Of a stretch of 64,000 bases of DNA, positions 55,347-64,000 are shown one piece after another; position 1 is the stretch's first letter, and every line of letters starts with the position of its first letter. The notes under the pieces are model-generated. The model was given only the letters and a program-made list of their open reading frames with translations, was not told the origin of the DNA and did not search any database. Made by a program: the position numbers and the translations under genes. This stretch comes from Phallus indusiatus (lineage: Eukaryota; Basidiomycota; Agaricomycetes; Phallales; Phallaceae): NCBI GenBank assembly GCA_027605045.1, contig JAQFWX010000013.1, forward strand, positions 248,001 to 312,000, in the 5' to 3' direction.

Positions 55347-57949
55347 CGGGATGCATATCATCATCGAAAATACGACATGCGCCCGACTAATAGATATTCT
55401 CCAAAAGCCCCGAGGGCCTGAAGCACGTGGTTTGAAATTGAAGACGTGTTAGAGGAATATTTATCGAGTTCCCAATTGTTTTGGTGTGAAAAGCAAATTG
55501 GGTGAAATTTACTTTCGGGACACGGACACGCTGGCAGCGGACCTGTTAAAGCTGGTTACTTTTCTCTCTTGTTCTTAATGTTGCTCGTCCGTTATGTGAA
55601 TTCTGTTCTTTTTACCCATTTAATACCGAGTGCATTGTCGTTCGAATGTGTTAACAGTGCTATAAAGCTTGATTTGTGAGCTGTGCGCAATGTTTCATGC
55701 GCACATCATTGACGACCTTTCACAGTATAAGTCCCAAATGGCAAAGACGCAAAGGTTATACCAGGGCTAATTCTAGCTGTGAACTGAATAGTGTCCATCG
55801 GAATGGGGAACTAAAATTTGGCGATAGACACCAAAGTTGACATGACACCGCGACGGACGGTTCCTGCTATAATTATATATATTCTAAGTAAATTAGACAT
55901 GTCCAGAATTAATGGTCTACCAACTTTCAATATAAATAGCTGGACACCTATATCCATTTCCCCCACCATTTCCAAGTTCCGAACTTCAAGCATAGCGTTT
56001 TCCCAGAGAAAAAATCTGACCAAGCAGACTTTCTACTAATATCAGCGGGGAAACTTTCGGATGACAGCACAGATGGGGCTAAAAGTTGTTGGAGCATACC
56101 TTCAGATCCACTGATTCGCATGAGACGGCGTCGAGACATACATACCAGTACCTCCAGGTCCGGTTAACAGCTACTCCAGATTTTTGTACTCTGTTCAGCT
56201 TTCCTTCACACAACACGCGACACTTTCTCGCCCGCTTCAGTCTCGCCATGAAGTTGACATCACGGATTTCTGTTCAAAGCGATGCGATGTTCACAGATCG
56301 GTGACACTACTCATCTATTAGTAATGGGTACCTGGGGAGGATGATAAATTATCTCACTACTGACTGTGTGCGACGCCGCTCGACTTGAAAAGAAGATTGC
56401 CTGGCCACGACGATACGCCTCGGCACTAAGTCGGTCTTTAGCGTCGCACAGGGTCTCCTCCGCTTAAATAGTACGAGAAGAAGTACAAACGAACCGGGAG
56501 AGGTGCGTCTGAGGAACCAGCACAAATTTACGAGATGAGTCTGCCTTCCCGGATTGATATTAGTGGCAGGTAACATTTCCTTGTTGGATTGTTTCCCAAA
56601 TCCAGAACGAGGTTTAGCAGAAGCAGCGGAATGATACCTGAGTGACCGCACGGTTAGGGGAGTCCCAGGTATGACTGAATTCAAATTTTGAACGCTAATA
56701 CTGACGAGCAGAACCGGGTTTTATATGAAGTCTCTCCAAGGACAATGAGCAAAAGCGGGGAAGCCAAAATGACATGGACATGTGACAGCCGATCATGCTA
56801 TCGGGAAGTAGAAAGCATATTTCGACGACGAGAGTGCTGCAACACGATCAAACACCACTGAACGCTCCAATGTGACCGGTACCATGTCTTTAACAGCTCC
56901 AGTTTCCGGGCCCAGTTTTATTCGACGAGTATGTCCTTTGATAGCAGAATACACTTTGGAACGTTCCGAACCCTTGGATCTGCGTCTTATATCACTGGTG
57001 TATCTGTAAAAACCAGCGGCCAGGTCGGAACAGGCTAGCCCTTCAATGCCTGTTCTTCTCTTTCTGCGCTGTGCTTGATGATGCTTCCGATTCGATTAGA
57101 TCTGTCTATTACTCTGCCACGAAAATGTGATTTTATAGAGTCTCTACACAGAGTAATCCTCTACCACTCGGATCGCTGATGAGCGCCATAGAGCATGTGA
57201 GTATAAGGCGAAGAAGACAACAGAAACTTCTTTTCGAAAAGCGGCTCGGGGTAAGGAAGTGCGGTAATTGATGGTATGATTGGAGAATATTGTTGAGTGC
57301 ATTGACAATCTGTACATCTATCATCAAAATCGTCAGCTCAAGCCCTCAAGCTTGTGAACTACGACCTCACGTGCTTTTGATCGAGTTCCTTGCGCACTGC
57401 GCATGACATGAAAACAATGTTATGACACCGAAGACAAAAAAGGGGGAATGAGAATTGTCCTTGGAGTCTTGGGAAGAGAAACGCTGAATAACATTGCCAC
57501 CTTTTTTGGCATATCGTCCATGAAAATGAACGTTTTTGCGGGTCAAAATCTGGGTTTCTTTTTTCGGGATTTTCCATATTTCACAAACTCCGATCGGCAG
57601 GCCTCATTGCCACCGTCGTTCCCATTCGGCCTTGCGTCAGTCACCTTTTTGCGATCTTATTTGTTGTCACTTCCATTTTATAGTAATTGATGTCCGGCTC
57701 GTCCGTCTCTTAGGAAAAAAATGCTAGAATCGGAGACGGTTTTGAGGGTATACGAACAACACGACTTAAGTCTTGTCTGTGATACAGTCCTGTCGACCAG
57801 GATGGTTCAGACACAGTCAAGACAAAATATCGAATACATGGAAGTCAATAAATGAAGCAATTGTCCGAATGAGAGCTGAAAGAAGTGGCGAGAAGGTAGT
57901 CCGGGCTATTCTTGATGGATTTCTTATATATTAATGACACCCGTTGTTG
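55347..57949. other. Gene-free stretch
   Basis: About 2.6 kb with only short overlapping frames (for example 55948-56139 and 56349-56684, minus; 57448-57690, plus). None has a domain, consistent splice pattern or similarity within the window. An AT-rich tract lies at 55870-55890. Confidence 0.45.
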
Positions 57950-58170
57950 ATGGTTAAATCAATCACCGTAATCTAAAAGTTGCCCAACAATTTCAATAGT
58001 AGGATATAATTAAACAACTAGATATGCGAGTATTGCTCTGAGTGTCATATGATATTCTCAAATGTCGTCGTCATGAGCGACACGGATACCACACCGCCGG
58101 TACGTCAGATTGTGTTAAAAGACCCGCGTCCTTTCCCGACCTGATCGTGACTGTTGAGTCTGTACAAAGC
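57950..58170 (+). pseudogene. NRK1 remnant (exon 5 only)
   Basis: The frame reads DIIKQLDMRVLL, then an in-frame stop where the intact gene has Arg, then VSYDILKCRRHERHGYHTA and the GTACGT splice donor, matching NRK1 exon 5 (40110-40206). Flanking intron sequence (TTGCCCAACAATTTCAATA) is also shared, so this is duplicated genomic DNA and not a processed copy. A CCCGACCTGATCGTG scrap of exon 6 follows at 58136. All other exons are absent. Confidence 0.75.
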
Positions 58171-58505
58171 CCAAGCATTTCGATGAGTTTTTTTTTGATC
58201 TGAAACTGTCTGTAAGCTTAAGTTTAGGAAGAGGTATACTTTACTCCCGCGCGTCTTTCCAGCATAACTTGGATATGTTCCCTTTCAAAATAAACACAAC
58301 GTAACATTTTGAGTTCAGGAAAAACAGTGCGTTCTCGAGTAGTATGTACATGCAACCATCCCGTTGTTCTCTACCGAAAGTACGGTGACGGTATAGCGTA
58401 TCCTCTTATGTAATAAATAGCTCGACCTTTCAAACTTCAACGAAGGGACTGATATTTCATGCGGCTGTATTCTCGGTTAACTGTACATTAATTTGCAACA
58501 CGCAG

Positions 58506-61500
58506 CTATTGATCTGGTTGACGGGATGCCTTTGACCAAACGGAATTGAACACATTTTTCATCCAATTAGCTCCGGAGTGATAGTTTTGATGCTGGATAA
58601 AACTTTTTAGTAAGGAGACTTTCAAGGACTCGGAGGATGAAAAATACCTCAGACACCTGAGCACGCTCTTCAGTATCATGATCCTTGTCTGACGCCGCAT
58701 TCTCAGGTGCAGATTGATCGGCAGTGGACTCAGGTTGTGTGTGGGACACACCTATAAATTGTCCAAATTCACGGGCAGATGCCAATAAAGCAGAACGAAC
58801 ATTGTCGCGGCGTCCATGAAGTTTGTAACACAATATAGGTAAGTTTTCCAAGTCATCAGACCGCGCCAGTGTGTTCATAGCGGTAAATAGCTCGTCCAAC
58901 TTGTCCCTCTCGAGCTTTGGTTTCACAAGCCTGAAATACTTTTTCGTTTCCCATTTGTAATACACCAAGAGTTTCCATATTTGCACAAGCACGGAAGGGT
59001 CATAAAGGATGGGGAAGAGGATATTTTTCTTCGGGTCCACATATCTGAGGAGGCTCATTAATATTCGATATATGTTCGTTCCCGCGTCGATGATGAACTG
59101 AGAATTGGCCAAATTATGAATACAACTTGAGAAGTGGGATAGTGCATTAGGATCATTTGAGAGGATCGCGGATAGATGGTGTCGGTTCTGGGGCACGAGC
59201 AACAGTGGGAACAGGGGAGGTGTGCGAGATGAGAGGTCTGGACTGAGATTTCGTGAATACCACTGATATATGAGAGAAAGGTTGCGACCATCCATAAAAG
59301 GCAGGGAGTTATTCAGCCAAGGGCCTTTCCATAGCGAGATCGACCCGATAAGCAGAATAGTAACTGCATGCTTTCTAGCGTCATCTGTCATAGACTCGCA
59401 CCAGAACGAGTCCACACAGCAAGTCTCTGTGAAGAAACGGAAAACATCCTCTAATCGGCGAGGGTGTCGATCAGGTGGTAGAAGACATCTACGAAAGCTA
59501 TCAAGCGCTGATTCCAAGGACTTCTGTCTTTGTTTTTTGTCGGTGATCATCGGATCATCGGAGGTGAAGTTACGATAAATGGTGATAAAAAGGAGATAGC
59601 ACGTTTCATAGGTTTTCGCTTCTGATGAATAGTCGGAGTCACCAAGTTCAAAGTAACGAAACAGGTGTCCAAACTTCCACCATCCCAGCTTTTCACTATT
59701 AAAGCGTACTAAACCGGCATCAGGAATAAGGTCACGAGTGGGATTGAATTTCCACTTGAATAGACCCACGATTCCATCGGTGAGTATATGCACAGCCACC
59801 ATAGCGTCGGATGGACCATCGTCATCTAATAAGAGGTGATGCCACATGGCCAGCGGAAGACTAAAATCGCCATTGATTGCATCGCGAAGAGTTTGAAGCT
59901 CCCGTGGATAAGACGACACGGTCTTTGCAAGGTGGAGATAGGTTTGATACTCTCCTTCCAGCTGACCTTCTATATCCACATTTGGAATAGACCGGAGGAG
60001 ATCCCAGTGATCTTTTGACTCAGTGGGGAGATCCAAACATAGGCCATAACGCAAATCCACAACATTGGTTTCACTGACCTCTAAAGTGTGGCGGAGATCC
60101 CGGAGAAATTTTTCGTCGTCAACAATAGTTGGATGTACAGCTGTGCACCGTGCAATCATTTTATGGACACTTCTGTTTGCAGAAGTTCCATAGAGCCAAC
60201 TGAGCGCATCAGAGTCAAGGGATGTTGCGTGTTTGACAGCCTTTTTAATATTTTCTTCTCTCCATTTTGTGAATTTCGGGAGCTCGTCAGAAGATATGGC
60301 AGACCGGAGTCTTTGAAAACCACGGTGCGCCGCATCAACTAACTTTGAAATGAACCCGAATCCATGTCGGACGAGGCTTTGGCCGATATGCTCAATAGTA
60401 AACCGAGCTTTGAAATTTATTTTTCCCCAGACAACTTGGAAGCCCAGATTGTTTTTTTTTGGAAAACTTGTCTGAGAGTCAAAACGAGAATCCCGATGTA
60501 AATCGTTAACGAGGTCGTATACGGACATTCCGGGTACCAAATAGGCAGCATTACCGAAATCAAATACGATGTATAGGTGATGCCAGCAATGAACACAATC
60601 GTCCCAGCGATATGAACATCCAACGGAAACAGTAATATAATAATCCCAGTGAGGAACATGCCAACAGCAAGATGAAGAAGGATGGGAAGGAGTTCAATGA
60701 TAGCTGCAACCTTCCATGACTCAAACCCATTCAATCGCAACTGTCTAGCTCTCACTTTCACGTTCTCAGTCCCAGTGATGGAAGACAGGTAGTAATATAG
60801 CCACTGTTTCGCGAGAACAGCGAACAGCGCAGCCGATAATGTGATTGCCAGACTGGTGAACCATAGACCGTTCACCAAAACAGCATTCGTCGATGGCATG
60901 AAGGGGGAATTAGGATTTATTGTTGAGTTTGGAATCATATTTGTCGACATTCCGTTAGATTGTGCTCGTAACACTTGAGCTATTTCGAATAACAGGGAAG
61001 CGGAAACCTGAGTATTGTCTTTTTTCAGACTTTGTGAGGCCTGTGAGATGAATGTTGTGATAACACCAGAAAAGAGACCAGCCTGATATATAAAGTTTTA
61101 AATACTATGATTACATTTACGGATGAACGTTTTACTTACGAAAACGAGAAGTACATCCACTGTCTCTTTCCACCCTTCTGCTCTCTCACGATCAAACAAT
61201 TCAGCTTCATCAAGGTATGTCAACCAAATGCGAGAATTGTCGGAAACCTCCTCTCCAAATCGATCTCGTGGATACTTGTGCTCGTAATCATATTTATTAT
61301 TCGCTGACATACAACACCTTGAGTCATGCAAAATCAAATGGAATCTCAATTGACACTTACAGCCAGTTTCTTGAGGAAAACCTTTGGCTAGTCCGAAAAG
61401 CTTTTTACGACCTGCTTTATTTGGTTGTGCGACAGAAGACGAAGTGGGAACCGATTTGTTAGGTGCAGCCTCTGCGATGTATTCAGGGGAGTAATTTCCA

Positions 61501-61757
61501 CACACCAATCCATAAAGCAGGGACTTACCAAGGAAATCACGGAAAAGGTTCACTAAATCTTCTATTTTTTCATCAGACTGTTTGCCCTTCGTTGGCACGG
61601 CAGCAGGTTGTTCGTCTTCTTCGTTTAACGCACGGGTCGGGGTCACATTTATGGACGGAGACTTGGGACGTTCACTTTGGACATCATGTTCTTTCTGAAC
61701 CGTTTTAGGAGACTCGACGTGTGGTGTTGTTTTGTTCAAGTCAAGTGTTTCTGACAT
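58506..61757 (-). pseudogene. DUF6535 membrane protein, frameshifted copy
   Basis: It mirrors the intact gene at 35898-39175: start MSETLDLNKTTPHVES at 61757, the same four introns, the same membrane segments, and the last exon ending RQPDQ at 58506. The large exon is broken at 60452-60460, where a run of nine A (minus strand) replaces the intact copy's AAAAGTTGAATC, a net +2 bases; the upstream frame then ends KKTIWASKLSGEK and the downstream frame resumes at GFQVVWGKINFK. The membrane half and the C-terminal half are therefore separate frames. It is otherwise highly similar, so the break is recent. A sequencing error in the homopolymer is possible. Confidence 0.78.
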
Positions 61758-61929
61758 GATGAGTTCCTGGCGATTGCGTGCGATATGAGGATACGTGAAG
61801 GTGAGGAGATGAAGGAAGTTGGGTGAAATGCGACTAAAGTGTTATCAGTAACCCAGTGCCACATCGTTTTTTTACTTCGTGCGTGTCGATCGATAACGGG
61901 GCTAATGTAAAAATATGTGAATATAATCA

Positions 61930-62440
61930 GTGCTGAACACAATATGTAGCGTGGCAGGAAAGTTCTGACAGCGACCAGTAAAACTGTCTGAAGCTTATTC
62001 GCAGATAAAGAAGATGAACAACCATTGGCCGCATTGCCAATACCGTACCCCAAATCTTGCCATGGCACAGCAAAAAAAACGATTTCTCTTCTTTTCTTCT
62101 TCTTCTTCTCTTCTTAGCTTCGGATTTGGCACAGTCACTGGATTGCACGGACCACCATAAATTGTCACAGCGACTTGAAAGAATTTGTACTATTCGGCAG
62201 TCCCGAGCTACGGGTGAAGACATAAGCGTTGTAACTGAATTGGATCATATAGCCACTTACGTCGCAAGAGTCGAGCGACTTAAAGTAGGAGCCGTTGTGA
62301 AAGAGACGATATCTATGGCGTCACCGAATGTAAGAGATGCCAACCCTAGACGTTCTATTTAAGATGTTCTAGTTCAACTTCGCATCCGAGGAAACTGACT
62401 TCGGGCTACTCCGAGAGAAACGCTGTCATGTTAATATATC
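61930..62440 (+). pseudogene. Fragment of an unrecognised gene, block B counterpart of 35203-35740
   Basis: The plus-strand frame 62105-62360 reads SDLAQSLDCTDHHKLSQRLE, RICTIRQSRATGEDISVVTE, LDHIATYVARVERLKVGAVV and KETISMASPNVRDANPRRSI before a stop. The inverted copy in block A has the same stretch with other lesions. The repeated Leu/Ile spacing is LRR-like, but no family can be named. Confidence 0.4.
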
Positions 62441-62494
62441 GGAGATTTTCAGTACTCAAGTACTCGGCATGGATTTTGGCAACAGTGTGGATGT

Positions 62495-63240
62495 CATTTC
62501 ATGCAGACGTCGGCCCTGAGTTATTTGGGTATTTCGGCAGGAAGTTGTGGGGATTGCAAATGGGATCACCGGTGCAGCATGGATCTTCCAATGATGAAGA
62601 ATTTCCGCCACGATGTCGCTCTATGTAATGATCAATCTGGGTATTTTTACGTTGCGTGTATATTTCCACAGACCACTCCGAGGAAGATTGCGATTCTTTC
62701 AAAACCTTTTCACGCACCAATTTCTCGATCGGAAAAAAGTATGGATTCTCTTTGGTCATTACCATTACCAAATTCTTTCCATATTTCATTCGGTTGGGAA
62801 ATTAAACATGAGGCGCTATTTTCTCAATTGAAGCAAAGAGCTATAAATCTCGTTGAATTTATAGTGGATTACCGATCTATACATTCTAGCGACTGGATGG
62901 ATCAGAACCGTCGGAAAAGGTATCACAGGTTCTTGGGAAGAATGTTGCGCACCTTTGATACGGTCACTCATCTAAGCGTATTACACTCCTGCAACTTCGT
63001 CTTGACATGTGATCTTCTAATGGATGGACAGAGACTACCTCGTTTGGAACGATTCACGTACCATAGTTCAGAAAAACCGACTGGAGGGACAAAAGTTGTA
63101 CTTAAATGAACAGACGGAGATGGTATAAAGTGCACGAGTCAAGGTTGGGAGTGAACCGTTGAAGACGCTCGAGCTCCAGAACGTTTTCATTCCTCGGGCA
63201 CAAATTTTTAAAACTCGAGAAAGCTCGGAGAACTCAGACG
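62495..63240 (+). pseudogene. F-box family member lacking its N-terminal half
   Basis: Homology begins abruptly near 62502 at TSALSYLGISAG, about residue 295 of the family, and continues with SLPLPNSFHISFGWE, LKQRAINLVEFIVDYRSI, RLPRLERFTYHSSEKPTGG. The F-box domain is absent. A stop and frameshift follow VVLK (63109), where intact copies have KQMEMVQSARVK; the remaining C-terminus (SEPLKTLELQN in copy 4) is recognisable out of frame to about 63230. It is the block B partner of copy 4 and shares its 3' flank. Confidence 0.8.
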
Positions 63241-63470
63241 CCGGAGTAACACAAGATTGTATTGTGGGGTGTCCTAGCGAGCGTTAGGGGAGAATGGAGG
63301 CTGTGAAAGAATTACGGTGAAGACTGGTGGTGGCGCAGCCAGGATGTCACCTTTACCTAGCCCGAGTGTGTTGACAGTGATGAAGGCAATGTTGAACGTT
63401 AACTGAAACAGTGGGCATATCCACAGCGGGGCGGGAGTAGGTCGACCCGAGTTTGATGTGCTGTCTTTGA
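63241..63470. other. F-box 3' flank shared with block A
   Basis: Bases 63200-63400 match 32880-33060 inverted (for example TTGTATTGTGGGGTGTCCTA). No gene is seen. Confidence 0.6.
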
Positions 63471-63474
63471 GTAG

Positions 63475-63785
63475 TGATACGTGCGCCTCAGGAGCGAACA
63501 GGGAAGATAAGGGAATCAGCGGATGTGTGCTCAGAGGGAAAAATAGAAGGGAAACATTGTTGTTGTATTTTGTAAGCTAAAGAAAGATTTTTATATACAT
63601 GATTTGGGAGTTTCCAGGAAATTGGAATGGTGCTAAAATGTAATCTAAAAACAATGGAAAAGGCTAATAGTTTAATTGCGAACGGGTGAAAGGTACAAAA
63701 TAATTGGAATTTGCAAAATATTGACGGACCGGCGCATATACCGAGCGCTGACAAATCTCTGCATAGCCTGTTTGCGTACGCAACA
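63475..63785 (-). mobile_element. Solo LTR, 311 bp, copy 3
   Basis: Inverted copy of the LTRs at 44542 and 44880: on the plus strand it begins TGATACGTGCGCCTC and ends GCGTACGCAACA. It is flanked by GTAG on both sides (63471-63474 and 63786-63789), consistent with a target-site duplication. It was inserted between the F-box 3' flank and the NRK1 upstream region of block B. Confidence 0.78.
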
Positions 63786-63829
63786 GTAGTCCAATTATGC
63801 AGTTTCTCTACTTTTTAAAACCCTTAACG

Positions 63830-63985
63830 TAGAAGAAGATTCAAGTGTTCATAGATGGCGGTCGCAATTGGGTCGCAATCGGAACACTTGAAGAAAAGCT
63901 CCACACGCCGTCAGTCTCCAGACTATTCTGTCACAACATCACAGTGTCACACCGTTCTAAAAATTGATCTAATTGGTGTGTCAGT
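63830..63985. repeat. Copy of the NRK1 upstream region
   Basis: Inverted match to 40940-41110: GACCGCCATCTATGAACA, GTGACACTGTGATGTTGTGA and neighbouring sequence are shared. No NRK1 coding sequence follows within the window on this side. Confidence 0.65.
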
Positions 63986-64000
63986 CTGAGCCCAGTTACG

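Larger units (their letters stand above)
57950..63985. repeat. Segmental duplication, block B (inverted, decayed)
   Basis: Inverted counterpart of 32880-41110. In order it contains an NRK1 exon 5 remnant, the frameshifted DUF6535 gene, the shared fragment at 61930-62440, an F-box remnant lacking its first half, the F-box 3' flank, an LTR, and the NRK1 upstream region. The last item is displaced: in a simple inversion it would lie left of 57950. Confidence 0.78.

Noticed and set aside
56130..56180. Minus-strand GPGGTG resembling a Walker A motif of a PIF1-like helicase
   Set aside because: The invariant Lys after GGTG is absent, a stop lies just upstream, and no other helicase block is nearby. 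Six residues are too few to call.

Overview
The window is nuclear DNA of a filamentous fungus, almost certainly a mushroom-forming basidiomycete (Agaricomycetes). Genes are split by many introns of about 50-70 bases with GT-AG borders, and the families present (F-box-like proteins of about 505 residues, DUF6535 membrane proteins, multi-exon P450s) are typical of agaricomycetes. The species cannot be fixed from this sequence. The exon structures below were spliced by hand from reading frames and splice consensus.

Layout. 1-2.9 kb: LTR-retrotransposon debris with a clean solo LTR. 3.2-10.6 kb: an intact membrane-protein gene and a broken copy of it, separated by a dehydrogenase remnant, an F-box gene, and a Helitron-like insertion that cut the F-box gene from its upstream region. 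10.9-13 kb: an intact 12-exon MFS transporter. 13.6-14.6 kb: a fold-back element enclosing two tRNA-like modules. 14.9-18.9 kb: two tandem genes for disordered proteins. 20.1-21 kb: a decayed gene whose sister copy lies at 45.4-46.1 kb. 21.4-25.1 kb: two divergent F-box genes. 25.5-27.3 kb: a tRNA threonylcarbamoyladenosine dehydratase. 28-30.5 kb: a second tRNA-like pair and an unrecognised gene.

33-41 kb holds F-box, DUF6535 and nicotinamide riboside kinase genes. The same set recurs in inverted orientation at 58-64 kb in decayed form: N-terminally deleted F-box, frameshifted DUF6535 and one kinase exon. Between them lie a cytochrome P450 (42-44.1 kb), nested 312-bp LTRs (44.5-45.2 kb), a fifth complete F-box gene (46.5-48 kb), a third remnant of the membrane-protein gene (48.3-48.9 kb), a secreted GH32 invertase-like enzyme (49.7-51.6 kb), a copia-type solo LTR (52.5 kb), an NmrA-like oxidoreductase (52.9-54.1 kb) and a C2H2 zinc-finger protein (54.7-55.3 kb).

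There is no operon and no obvious single pathway. Housekeeping-type enzymes (kinase, dehydratase, invertase, P450, MFS) are interleaved with a lineage-expanded F-box family that is spreading by duplication together with its 5' and 3' flanks. The strongest unexplained signals are this F-box expansion with a conserved upstream palindrome, the inverted F-box/DUF6535/kinase block, and the mobile insertion that displaced one F-box upstream region.
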